Shown one piece after another: positions 44,234 through 53,004 of a stretch of 54,273 nt of DNA (positions are counted from its first letter, which is position 1; each line of letters opens with the position of its first letter). The notes under the pieces were generated by a model that was not told the origin of the DNA, did not search any database, and saw only the letters and a program-made list of their open reading frames with translations. A program made the position numbers and the translations under genes. This DNA comes from JAPYWM01 sp964489015. GTDB lineage: Bacteria > Bacteroidota > Bacteroidia > SpSt-205. The stretch spans positions 1-54,273 of the forward strand of contig CAZAXD010000011.1 in assembly GCA_964489015.1 (NCBI GenBank), given 5' to 3'.

Positions 44234-45097
44234 GTGCGGCACAAAGGTAGAGATTTTTCTGGAATCAGTCGGCACGGCCAGTATGTGTCCACGCCCCGCC
44301 TCATCTCCCACTCTCTCCGCTATCTCATAACCCCACTCCGTGAGAAGCGTGTTTAGGAAGTTCCATGTACCATGCACTTCAATATATAACCTGGGTTGAA
44401 ATTTAGAGAGCGTCTCCCGCATGCCATGCAAAACCTCGGCCTCGTAACCTTCCACATCTAAAACCACATAGTCCACCCGCTCCAAGGCAAGCCCCCGCAC
44501 TATCGAATCCGTATTGATCATGCGCGTCTTAAGCTCTCCCTCCGACGAGACCTGCAGCGTACCATCACCCCATAATTCTCCTTTGGGAGGTAAACTCATA
44601 CTGACCCAACCCGGCTGAGCACCTGCTGCCAGAGGCATCGGCAATACATTCGCTAATCGATTGAGGTAAATAAGATGTAGCAAATCTAGATAAGCCGAGG
44701 GACCTGGCTCTAGGGCTATGCACAACCCTCTCTCCCCAATTTGATGAGCAATGTGAAAAGCTAGCTCGCCGCGATTAGCTCCTACTACAAACCCCACCTC
44801 TCCTGGTCTAAAGCGCAACCATGAAGAGGGAAAGTCAAAACCATCATTCGCATCGATCACTAACCCTAGATGAACCCACCGCCCTCGTGAATAGACCGGC
44901 ATGCCATAAAACGGTAAGAGTATTCGCCTACGACGCCACTGATCAAGGCGGAGACGCAAACGAGTTGCAGGCATAAGTCGGGCCAGCAAACCTAGAAAGA
45001 AATAAGCCGCTAGCCATACCCGTAATACAAGAGATTGACAAAGGCTCTCTCCACGATACCGCACTATGCCCACAAGGATGCCCTTAAGACGCCCCAT
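44210..45097 (-). CDS. FkbM-family methyltransferase
   Basis: 295 residues. An N-terminal hydrophobic/basic region is followed by the SAM-binding fold: DANDGFDFPSS, VGFVVGANRGELAFHIA (motif I), CIALEPGPSAYLDLL (acidic ribose loop) and VDYVVLDVEGYEAEVLHGM, the FkbM signature. The substrate is probably a sugar or secondary metabolite hydroxyl. The final eight residues and stop are encoded by the first 24 bases of tRNA-His, and the tRNA promoter lies inside this gene. The box TACCTTTG is four bases before the ATG. Confidence 0.88.
   Translation of the reverse strand: MGRLKGILVGIVRYRGESLCQSLVLRVWLAAYFFLGLLARLMPATRLRLRLDQWRRRRILLPFYGMPVYSRGRWVHLGLVIDANDGFDFPSSWLRFRPGEVGFVVGANRGELAFHIAHQIGERGLCIALEPGPSAYLDLLHLIYLNRLANVLPMPLAAGAQPGWVSMSLPPKGELWGDGTLQVSSEGELKTRMINTDSIVRGLALERVDYVVLDVEGYEAEVLHGMRETLSKFQPRLYIEVHGTWNFLNTLLTEWGYEIAERVGDEAGRGHILAVPTDSRKISTFVPHGGHSSIG
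44242..44249 (-). promoter_or_regulatory. -7 promoter box TACCTTTG for tRNA-His
   Basis: Perfect consensus eight bases upstream of the tRNA 5' end, within the fkbM-type gene. Confidence 0.65.
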
Positions 45098-45101
45098 GAC
45101 G

Positions 45102-45109
45102 CAAAGGTA
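45102..45109 (-). promoter_or_regulatory. -7 promoter box TACCTTTG for the FkbM-type gene
   Basis: Perfect consensus four bases before the ATG at 45097. Confidence 0.6.
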
Positions 45110-45139
45110 CTACGAAAGCACACGCTTGCAAAAATCACC

Positions 45140-45147
45140 CCTTTTTC
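45140..45147 (+). promoter_or_regulatory. Possible -7 box CATTTTTG for the interrupted TonB receptor
   Basis: One mismatch to TAnnTTTG and 16 bases from ATG 45164, a weaker fit than most others here. Confidence 0.3.
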
Positions 45148-45163
45148 GGCATTTTTGTCTTGT

Positions 45164-48019
45164 ATGCGCGTTTTTGCCTTTTTACTCAGTCTCATCCTCG
45201 TCTGGGCCCAGGAGGAAGGAAGAACTCGACCTAAAACTGCATCCCCACAACCTTCCCCTTCAAGCCCAACTGCACTAGAGGTGAGTGGTACCATCAAAGA
45301 CAAATCTACAAGCAAACCCCTAGGTGGAGCTTACATCAAGGTCCGAGGTACCTTGGCTGGCGTACTCTCAGACGCAGAGGAACGCTTTCGGCTAACCATT
45401 ACCAGTCCTCCTACACCGCTCGTGCTAGAAGCTTCTTTCGTCGGCTACGAACCGACCGAGGTCATCGTTTCTAATCCCCAAAATGTGGAAATACTCCTCC
45501 AAGAATCTCAAGTCACCCTGCGGGAGGTAGTTATCTCCACGAGCCGAGTCCCGGAGGCCATCCTCGAAGCACCGGTCACCGTGAGCTGAATCGGCCCGCG
45601 AGAACTGCAGCTCAATGCAGGGGTAAATCTCTTCCAACGCCTGGCAACTCTCAAAAACGTAGATGTAAACTACCAATCTATCACGTTTCCTACCATAAAT
45701 ACCAGAGGTTTCAACAGCTCCGGCAACCCTCGTATTGTACAACGCGTCGATGGCATTGACATGCTGGCACCGGTTTTTGGCTTTCCAATCGGCTTACTGC
45801 CAGCGCCTCCCGAGATCGACTTAGAATCGGTCGAGCTCACTGCTGGCCCTGTTTCCGCCATGTATGGTCCCAATGCCTTCAATGGCATGCTGGACATGTA
45901 CACGCGCACGCCCCGTCGCTATCCAGGCTTATCCGCGAGCCTAAAAGTAGGTATCAACCATCTGGCTTCAGACACCACACCCCAGCCCTACTTAGATATT
46001 GGCGTTCGATATGCGCACACCTTTGGCGATCGCCTTTCCATCAAGGTTTTGGGTCAATACCTCAAGGCCACAGACTGGTTAGCCGTGGATGAGACAGATC
46101 AAGGCACTTACGACCAGGTGACCGGAGTCTATGCCAAGCCCGGTCTCCAAAACCCCGGCTATGACGCCGTAAATCGCTATGGGGATGAAGTTCGCACCCG
46201 ACTTAGCCATAGCTTTTTGGGATTTCCTACCCGTGACACCTTTTACTTAGCCAGGACTGGGTACCGAGATCGGGAGCTAATAGACCCTAGCGTTTTTCTC
46301 CAAAAGTACACAGTCAGCATGCAATACTACCTAACCGACAAGGTAGAACTCTCCTGGCGAAGCTTCTTAGGCAATGGTAATACCATCTTCCAAGCGGCAA
46401 ATCGAAATGTGTTGCGGGACGTTGTCTCTCATCAGCACAAGATTGAACTGCGCACGCCTCAGCTCTTATTTCGAACCTACGGGAGCTGGGAAGGTGCTGG
46501 TCGCTCTTACGACAGCCGATTCACGGGTATCTTTCTCAATCGCCACGCTAAGGATGATTTGGCCTGGTTTGTGGCCTACCTTTACCAATACGACCAAACC
46601 GGCTCACATGAAGCAGCCCGGCTTTACGCAGATACAGTGACAAGCTTACCATTCTTTTCTCCAAGCGCCAGGTATAGACCTCGCCTAATTCCTGGTACGC
46701 CCGAGTTTCGGCAGGTTTTTGATTCCATAAATTCAAATTACTACCACATTCAAGGAGGAGCCGGCTTCTTTGATCGCTCTTCTTTTTACCACAGCGAACT
46801 TCAATACGATTTCTCAAAATGGACCCACAAGTGGGCAGATATCCTAGTTGGTGGAAACCTGCACCTATACCGAATCAACACCCGAGGAACCCTATTTATT
46901 GACTACGAGGGGCCTTTCTTGGTTTACGAATACGGCGCCTTTATGCAGGCCAACCGCTGGCTTTGGAATAGACGAATTCGACTCCTGGGCTCTATCCGCT
47001 ACGATAGAAGTCAATACTTCGAGGGGCGCTTTACACCGCGATTAGCGGCCCTTTACGCTTTTGGGCAAAACCGTCAAAATACGATACGCCTTTCCTACCA
47101 AACGGGCTTTCGCCTACCAACCTTTCAGGATCAATTTATCGCTTTAGACATTGGCTTCAACAAAGTTACTTTAGGCGGTACCTCCCGGGCTCGCCAAGCC
47201 TATGGATTAGACCAATTCATGTTTTTACCCAGTTCCGTTAGCGCCTATCAAAGCGCCGCAGCTGGCGTAACCGATAGTGCCCAGCTTGCCCAGCAGTACC
47301 TCGTAGCTCTACCCACCACCCCCGTCAAACCTGAATTCATTCAGAATTTCGAGATCGGCGCAAGGCTTATGCTCTTCCCTGGGTTTTACGTGGGTGCCGA
47401 ATTTGCTCGGGCCTATTACAGCGATTTTATGCTTTATAGGAGAGTCATTTCAAGCAGGCCCACTTACGAAGCCGGAACAACCAAACCAACCGCTCTCTCC
47501 AACATAGATCCCAACACATTAGAAGGTCTAACCAACCTTCGAGACGGCCAAACCTATGCCTACAATACCGCTACCAATGTCAGTGACCGCATTTACGCGG
47601 ATTACATAGCAGCAAGTATGGAATATGCTATCACACCCAAGATTCTATGGACCCTTTCCTACTCCTATGCCAGTTTGACCCTGTCAGTGGCTAAGGATCC
47701 CTTGTTTTTGCCCAACTTCAATACGTCACGCCACAAGGTCGGCAGTTCTATTTATCTCTATAACTTTGGTCGCTGGAGCAGTTCTATAAACTACCGCTGG
47801 ATCGATGCTACAGTATTTGATGGTCTCATCAGAGGAACTGTCCCTGCCGTACAGTGGGGCGATGCGCAAATCGGCTATACCATCCCCAAGTACAAGGTTC
47901 AACTGGGCCTTGGTGCACAAAATTTACTCAATATTCGATATGTCCAGATCCCCGGTGGGCCTCGTATTGGAGGGCTGTATTATTTTCAGGTGACGTACGA
48001 TCCGTTTGTGATCCGATAG
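45164..48019 (+). pseudogene. TonB-dependent receptor interrupted by one in-frame TGA
   Basis: ATG 45164 opens a frame with a signal peptide (MRVFAFLLSLILVWAQ), a carboxypeptidase-regulatory-like domain (about 40-115, LEVSGTIKDKSTSKPLGGAYIKV) and the start of the plug (VVISTSRVPEAILEAPVTVS), then TGA at 45587-45589. The same frame continues without further lesions to 48019 through the plug (NVDVNYQSITFPTINTRGF, SAMYGPNAFNGML) and a full barrel. Without the TGA the product would be about 951 residues, typical for these receptors. TGA acts as a normal stop in other genes here. A point nonsense mutation or a base error is likeliest. The substrate is unknown. Confidence 0.8.
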
Positions 48020-48039
48020 TGAGCCACAGTCCATGGTCG

Positions 48040-48068
48040 CCGGGGGGCGAGAAGAACGCGCCCCCCGG
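48040..48068. terminator. GC-rich hairpin between convergent TonB receptor and ettA
   Basis: CCGGGGGGCG pairs perfectly with CGCCCCCCGG (10 bp) around a nine-base loop. It sits in the 62-bp convergent spacer and could stop transcription from both sides. No T-run follows on either strand, so factor-independent activity is uncertain. Confidence 0.55.
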
Positions 48069-48081
48069 ATGACTAGGTTTG

Positions 48082-49731
48082 TCAGGTGAGCGGACGTAGG
48101 CGCCGGTAGACGTGCTTGGGCTGTGGACGCTTCACAAGGCGAGGGCGCCAGGTGGTTTCGTACGTGGTCCAGTTACCCTCCACAAAGAAGGTGCCTTCTC
48201 CCGGCTCAAACGCTATGATGTGCGTGGCCAGCCTATCCAGAAACCACCGGTCGTGCGAGATAATCAGGGCGCTCCCATCGAAATTCTCTAAAGCCTCCTC
48301 CAGGGCTCGAATGGTATGCACGTCGAGGTCATTCGTAGGCTCGTCTAGTAAAAGCAGATTAGCTCCCCGCTGAAAGGCATAGGCTAAATGAAGACGCATC
48401 TTTTCCCCGCCGGAGAGTTGGTGAACGTACTTTTCTTGGTCTGCTCCTGTAAAGCCAAAGCGTGCGAGATAGGCGCGCACGTGAACCGTGCGGCCCGCAA
48501 TTTCGAGGTGTTCGAGGCCGCGAGCTACCTGGTCTAAGAGTTTGGCCTCGGGACGAAGTTCACGATGCTCTTGATCCACATAAGTCATGACCACTTTGGG
48601 CGAGAGCGTGAGGGTACCAGCGGTCGGTGCGACTTCCCCCGTGATCAGCCGAAAAAGACTTGTTTTCCCGGCCCCATTTGGTCCGATAATGCCCACTATG
48701 GCGCCACGCGGTACCGCGAACGACAAGTTTTCAAATAAGGTTCTGTCCCGCAGGCGCAAGGTGAGGGCTTCGGCTTTGAGGGCCCATTCGCCCAAGGGCG
48801 GCGCCGGCGCAATGAAGATCTCCTGATCTGCCCTGGCATGGCGCTCGTAAGTGGCTAAGCGGGCTTTTCTTTGGGCCTCTTGGTCTTTCGTGCTCATCTG
48901 CACCCAAGCTAGCTCCCGTCGGAGGGCGGCCATGCGCTCTGGGGCAGCGTTCTTCTCCTTCAATTGGGCCTCCTTCTGTCTAAGCCAGGAGGAGTAATTC
49001 CCTTTCCAGGGCACCCCATGCCCATGATCAAGCTCTAGTATCCACTCAGCCACCTTTTCCAGGAAATACCGGTCGTGGGTGATAGCGATGACGGTTCCTT
49101 GGTAAGCTTGTAAATGCGCTTCGAGCCAAGCCACCGCTTCTGCGTCGAGGTGGTTGGTAGGCTCGTCCAGCAAGAGTATGTCAGGCTCTTGAATCAGCAG
49201 ACGAGCTAAGGCCAAGCGGCGCTTCTCTCCACCGGATAGCACTCGCACGGGCGCATCTGGCGGCGGACACCGCAGGGCCTCCATGGCCTGAAGGATATAA
49301 GTATCGATATTCCAGCCGTCCGCCGCTTCAATAGCCTCCTGTAGCTGAGCCTGCTCCGCCAAGAGAGCTTCCATTTCTGTATCACTGAGCGGCTCTGCAA
49401 AACGCGCGCTTACGGCCTCAAAGCGCTGAAGCAGTTGGTACACCTCCGAAGCGCCTTCTCGGACGACTTCAATAGCCGTCTTGTTGGGATCTAAAATAGG
49501 TTCTTGCGGTAAGTAACCGAGCGTATAGCCCGGCGATAGCTTGGCCTCGCCTTGATAGTCCTCCTCGACGCCGGCCATGATACGCAGGAGGGTACTTTTC
49601 CCAGAGCCGTTGGGACCTACCACCCCTATCTTGGCCCCGTAAAAATACGACAAAGAGATATCTCGCAGAATGTAACGGCTGGGAGGTACGACCTTGGATA
49701 CGCGTACCATGGTGTAGATGATCTCTGGCAT
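48082..49731 (-). CDS. ettA: Energy-dependent translational throttle protein EttA (ABC-F)
   Basis: 549 residues with two ABC ATPase domains and no membrane part. Walker A motifs are GPNGSGKST and GPNGAGKTS; signatures are LSGGEKRRLALARLL and LSGGEKMRLHLAYAF; Walker B motifs are LLLDEPTNHLD and LLLDEPTNDLD. An arm and linker between the domains are as in EttA. It binds the ribosomal E site and gates elongation by energy state. The start is ATG 49731, six bases after TACGTTTG; the TTG three codons earlier overlaps the box. It diverges from the transketolase genes with 41 bp between starts. Confidence 0.94.
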   Translation of the reverse strand: MPEIIYTMVRVSKVVPPSRYILRDISLSYFYGAKIGVVGPNGSGKSTLLRIMAGVEEDYQGEAKLSPGYTLGYLPQEPILDPNKTAIEVVREGASEVYQLLQRFEAVSARFAEPLSDTEMEALLAEQAQLQEAIEAADGWNIDTYILQAMEALRCPPPDAPVRVLSGGEKRRLALARLLIQEPDILLLDEPTNHLDAEAVAWLEAHLQAYQGTVIAITHDRYFLEKVAEWILELDHGHGVPWKGNYSSWLRQKEAQLKEKNAAPERMAALRRELAWVQMSTKDQEAQRKARLATYERHARADQEIFIAPAPPLGEWALKAEALTLRLRDRTLFENLSFAVPRGAIVGIIGPNGAGKTSLFRLITGEVAPTAGTLTLSPKVVMTYVDQEHRELRPEAKLLDQVARGLEHLEIAGRTVHVRAYLARFGFTGADQEKYVHQLSGGEKMRLHLAYAFQRGANLLLLDEPTNDLDVHTIRALEEALENFDGSALIISHDRWFLDRLATHIIAFEPGEGTFFVEGNWTTYETTWRPRLVKRPQPKHVYRRLRPLT

Positions 49732-49737
49732 GGAGTG

Positions 49738-49745
49738 CAAACGTA
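49738..49745 (-). promoter_or_regulatory. -7 promoter box TACGTTTG for ettA
   Basis: Perfect consensus six bases before ATG 49731. Only 14 bp separate it from the divergent transketolase box. Confidence 0.6.
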
Positions 49746-49759
49746 CGGCGTGAGGTCCG

Positions 49760-49767
49760 TACCTTTG
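49760..49767 (+). promoter_or_regulatory. -7 promoter box TACCTTTG for the transketolase genes
   Basis: Perfect consensus five bases before ATG 49773. The AGGAG that follows abuts the ATG with no spacing and so cannot act as a usual Shine-Dalgarno site. Confidence 0.65.
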
Positions 49768-49772
49768 AGGAG

Positions 49773-50612
49773 ATGACCGAGCTTGCCGCGATAGCGACTC
49801 AAGTACGGCGAGATATTTTGCGGATGGTATACCAGACGCAGTCTGGACACCCTGGCGGCGCCTTGGGCATGGCCGACATTCTGACGGCCTTGTACTTTGC
49901 GCACCTCCGTCACCAGCCCCACCCCTGGAATCCTACCGGACTCGGCGAAGATGTCTTCATCCTCTCAAACGGACACATTTGCGCAGCTTGGTATAGTGTG
50001 CTCGCGCGCAGTGGCTATTTTCCCTTGGCAGAACTGGGAACCTTTCGCCGCATTCATAGCCGGCTGCAAGGGCATCCTGCCACCAAAGAAGGCCTGCCAG
50101 GGGTTCGTATCGCCACCGGCTCCCTCGGCCAAGGCCTATCTGTAGGCGTGGGCTTTGCCTTGGGTAAGCGCCTGAGCCACGATCCCCACGAAGTCTATGT
50201 CATGATCGGGGATGGAGAGCTCAACGAAGGGCAGATCTGGGAGGCAGCGCTCTTTGCCGCCCACCACCGCGTCGACAATCTCATCGTGATTCTCGATCGA
50301 AACTACAAACAGATCGACGGCGACACTCGTCACGTACTTCATACCGACCCCATGGAAGCTAAATGGAGTGCCTTTGGCTGGAAAGTGCTTCCCCTGCACC
50401 AAGCGCATGACCTCCCGACTATTTTAGACACCCTTCGGGCAGCAAGAGCGGCAGCCCACCAAGGCCAACCCGTCATCATCGTCGCTTATACCGTGATGGG
50501 AAAGGGCGTCGATTTCATGGAAAATGACCATAACTGGCATGGAAAGTCGCCTAACAAAGAGCAATTTGAGAAGGCTATCAGCCAGATCCCAAAAACATTA
50601 GAAGACTTCTAA
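49773..50612 (+). CDS. Transketolase, N-terminal (TPP-binding) subunit
   Basis: 279 residues, equal to the first third of a full transketolase. The diphosphate/TPP site is seen as QSGHPGGALGMADIL, SNGHICAAWY and GDGELNEGQIWEAALFAAHH followed by the metal-ligand Asn in LDRNYKQIDG. It forms one half of a two-gene transketolase with the downstream subunit; the pair moves two-carbon units in the non-oxidative pentose phosphate pathway. Split transketolases are known in many bacteria and archaea. The next gene starts three bases after the stop. Confidence 0.93.
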   Translation: MTELAAIATQVRRDILRMVYQTQSGHPGGALGMADILTALYFAHLRHQPHPWNPTGLGEDVFILSNGHICAAWYSVLARSGYFPLAELGTFRRIHSRLQGHPATKEGLPGVRIATGSLGQGLSVGVGFALGKRLSHDPHEVYVMIGDGELNEGQIWEAALFAAHHRVDNLIVILDRNYKQIDGDTRHVLHTDPMEAKWSAFGWKVLPLHQAHDLPTILDTLRAARAAAHQGQPVIIVAYTVMGKGVDFMENDHNWHGKSPNKEQFEKAISQIPKTLEDF

Positions 50613-50615
50613 TCT

Positions 50616-51575
50616 ATGCGGCCTAAGTATCAGAATACTGGCGATAAAGACACACGCTCTGGTTTTGGCAAAGCCCTGTTGGAGCTAGGAGAGACTAATC
50701 CCCACGTGGTGGCCCTGACTGCCGACCTCATGAGCTCCGTGAAGATGGATGCCTTTGCGCAGCGCTTCCCAGATCGCTTTTTCCAATGCGGCGTCGCTGA
50801 AGCGAATATGATAGGCGTGGCAGCCGGTTTGGCTTCCATGGGCTACATTCCCTTTGTAGGGACTTTTGCCAACTTTGCCACGGGTCGGGTGTACGATCAG
50901 ATCCGCCAAAGCGTTTGCTACTCCGGCAAGAACGTCAAGATAGCCGCTTCGCATGCAGGTCTAACGCTCGGCGAAGATGGCGCGACCCACCAAATGCTAG
51001 AAGACATTGGACTAATGCGGGGCTTGCCCGGGATGACGGTCGTGAGCCCTTGTGATTACAACCAAACGCGTCTGGCTACCCTAGCCGCCGCGACGTGGCC
51101 CGGACCGGTGTATTTACGCTTTGGCCGTCCGGCCGTCCCCAACTTCACGCCTGTGGAGGATCTGACCTTCGAGATCGGACGAATTCAAGTGCTTCTGGAG
51201 GGGGATGACGGCGTGATCTTTGCAACAGGGCACTTGGTATGGCATGCCTTGGAGGCAGCCTATGCCCTAGAAGCAGAAGGCTACCACTTCGCTGTGGTGA
51301 ACGTTCATACCCTCAAGCCTATCGATATGACGGGCATCGCGGCATGGCTGGCTCGCGTCCCGATCATCCTAACAGCCGAGGAGCACCAAGTCCATAACGG
51401 CTTAGGGGATATTGTCTCGTACGTATCGACCCAGACCCATCCTAAGCGGATTTATCGCGTGGCGGTGCAGGACACCTTCGGCGAGAGCGGGAAACCGCAC
51501 GAACTCCTGGAGAAGTACGGCCTATCTACGGCCCATATCGTTGCGATGGCTCGACGTGCCCTCATGCGCGTATGA
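50616..51575 (+). CDS. Transketolase, C-terminal subunit
   Basis: 319 residues with the pyrimidine-binding domain (GVAEANMIGVAAGLASMGYIPFVGTFANF, containing the cofactor-activating Glu) and the C-terminal transketolase domain (about 190-310). It complements the subunit encoded just upstream. The stop overlaps folK by four bases (ATGA). Confidence 0.93.
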   Translation: MRPKYQNTGDKDTRSGFGKALLELGETNPHVVALTADLMSSVKMDAFAQRFPDRFFQCGVAEANMIGVAAGLASMGYIPFVGTFANFATGRVYDQIRQSVCYSGKNVKIAASHAGLTLGEDGATHQMLEDIGLMRGLPGMTVVSPCDYNQTRLATLAAATWPGPVYLRFGRPAVPNFTPVEDLTFEIGRIQVLLEGDDGVIFATGHLVWHALEAAYALEAEGYHFAVVNVHTLKPIDMTGIAAWLARVPIILTAEEHQVHNGLGDIVSYVSTQTHPKRIYRVAVQDTFGESGKPHELLEKYGLSTAHIVAMARRALMRV

Positions 51576-52102
51576 TCTTTCTCGGTGTAGGCAGCAACTT
51601 AGGAGACCGCTGGACTATCTTAGCGCAGGCTTGGCAGCTTCTCGAAGCCCACGGCGTCTTGATTGTACAAGCCTCACCGATATATGAGACCCTGCCCTGG
51701 GGCGATGTGGATCAGCCCCTGTACCTGAATGGCGTGTGGGCCGTAGAAACGAATCTATCCCCGAGCGCCCTCCTAAAGGTTTGCCAGACGGTAGAAGAGC
51801 ATCTAGGCCGTCCCAAAGCCTTACGCCCTAAGTGGGGCGCGCGCCCCATAGACATAGACATCTTAGCCTACAACCAAATCGTTTGTCAGGAGCGAGCGCT
51901 CACCCTTCCCCATCCTTGGATACCCCATCGACCCTTCGTCCTAGGTCCCTGGAATGACATTGCACCGTACTTTTACCTGGTCCCATGGCAAAAAACCGTT
52001 GGCGCACTTTGGCAGCGCTGGGCTGCCTCGTCTTGGGGTCAGCTTGCAACACCCCCACCCACCCTCAAACCGTTCAAGATTCACCCGCCTCTGACTCACT
52101 AA
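51572..52102 (+). CDS. folK: 2-amino-4-hydroxy-6-hydroxymethyldihydropteridine pyrophosphokinase
   Basis: 176 residues. It transfers pyrophosphate from ATP to hydroxymethyl-dihydropterin in folate synthesis. Family motifs are present: FLGVGSNLGDRW at the start, YETLPWG, YLNGVW and WGARPIDIDILAYN, which includes the two metal-binding Asp. The family usually ends near residue 160; the last 39 codons overlap the next gene in another frame, so the natural end of the fold may be before them. It follows the transketolase subunit with an ATGA overlap. Confidence 0.93.
   Translation: MIFLGVGSNLGDRWTILAQAWQLLEAHGVLIVQASPIYETLPWGDVDQPLYLNGVWAVETNLSPSALLKVCQTVEEHLGRPKALRPKWGARPIDIDILAYNQIVCQERALTLPHPWIPHRPFVLGPWNDIAPYFYLVPWQKTVGALWQRWAASSWGQLATPPPTLKPFKIHPPLTH
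51968..51975 (+). promoter_or_regulatory. -7 promoter box TACTTTTA for the TPR lipoprotein inside folK
   Basis: One mismatch (last base), nine bases before ATG 51985. Confidence 0.4.
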
Positions 52103-53004
52103 GAGCCGCGCAAGCATACAAGAGTAGCCTGACCCGCTTTGAAGCCGGAGATACCCTGGCCGCCATAGAATCCCTCCGCATCACCCTCCAGCAGATCCCC
52201 CAGTCGCCTCATCTATGGGAGCTCATGGGCTTTTACCACTATGCGGCGGGGCGAGATGACTCCGCTTTACAGTATTACCGCCAAGCGCTAGAACTGGGTG
52301 GCAGCTCAGCTAGCTTACATCATCGCTTAGCTAGTGCTTTTCTGCTCAAGAAAGACTTTGCCCAGGCAGAGTATCACCTCAAAAAAGCCATTGAGCTCGA
52401 TAGCACTAGTGTGGACCTCTGGACCACGTACGGCTTGTGGGCACACCTGCAAAAGCGCTACCCCTTGGCAGAGACCTTTTGGAAAAAGGCCTTGACCTTA
52501 GACTCCACCGCCGAAAAGCCCCGTAGCCTACTCTACGATCTCTACCTTGTCACCTACGCCAGCCCAGACACCGCCAAAGCCCGCTACCTCGACCCCTACT
52601 GGCGCCTCGAACGCTTTCATCCCCTACTCAACTACCAACTGGGTCTGTACTATGTGCATAAAGCCAAGCAAGCTACGAACCCTAAAACTCGGGTCAAACT
52701 GAACCTACTCGCGATAGAGACCTTCTCCCAAGCAATCTTAGCCCATCCCGCCTATGCTGACGCTTACTACCAACGAGGCATGGTATTTTTTGAAAATAGA
52801 AAATACGACAGAGCATTAGAGGATTTCACGAGATCTCATGAATTATACTCCAAAAATCCGAAATCTGCTTTCATGATAGGCAGTTTGTACGAATACAAAG
52901 GCGATACCGGAAAAGCCCTACAGTTTTACGAGAAAGCATGGGTCTTAGACTCGACTTTCCGAGAAGCTAAGCAGGCTATTCTGGAATTGCGCGCTAGGTC
53001 TTGA
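51985..53004 (+). CDS. TPR-repeat lipoprotein
   Basis: 339 residues. The signal peptide with lipobox (LGCLVLGSAC) fixes the start at ATG 51985 even though it lies 118 bases inside folK. The mature protein has repeated TPR pairs: NPTH-type linker, then AGRDDSALQYYRQALELG, KDFAQAEYHLKKAIELDS, RYPLAETFWKKALTLDS, YDRALEDFTRSHELYSK and GDTGKALQFYEKAWVLDS. It is a probable periplasmic-facing scaffold; partners are unknown. The last 11 bases overlap the convergent gene. Confidence 0.85.
   Translation: MAKNRWRTLAALGCLVLGSACNTPTHPQTVQDSPASDSLRAAQAYKSSLTRFEAGDTLAAIESLRITLQQIPQSPHLWELMGFYHYAAGRDDSALQYYRQALELGGSSASLHHRLASAFLLKKDFAQAEYHLKKAIELDSTSVDLWTTYGLWAHLQKRYPLAETFWKKALTLDSTAEKPRSLLYDLYLVTYASPDTAKARYLDPYWRLERFHPLLNYQLGLYYVHKAKQATNPKTRVKLNLLAIETFSQAILAHPAYADAYYQRGMVFFENRKYDRALEDFTRSHELYSKNPKSAFMIGSLYEYKGDTGKALQFYEKAWVLDSTFREAKQAILELRARS

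Noticed and set aside
45587..45589. Selenocysteine or reassigned TGA in the TonB receptor
   Set aside because: TGA ends many other genes here (for example rseP and rimO), the position is in a plug-domain segment with no redox role, and no SECIS-like hairpin is evident.
49768..49772. AGGAG as a Shine-Dalgarno site for the transketolase gene
   Set aside because: It abuts the ATG with no spacer, and the predicted transcript starts within it.
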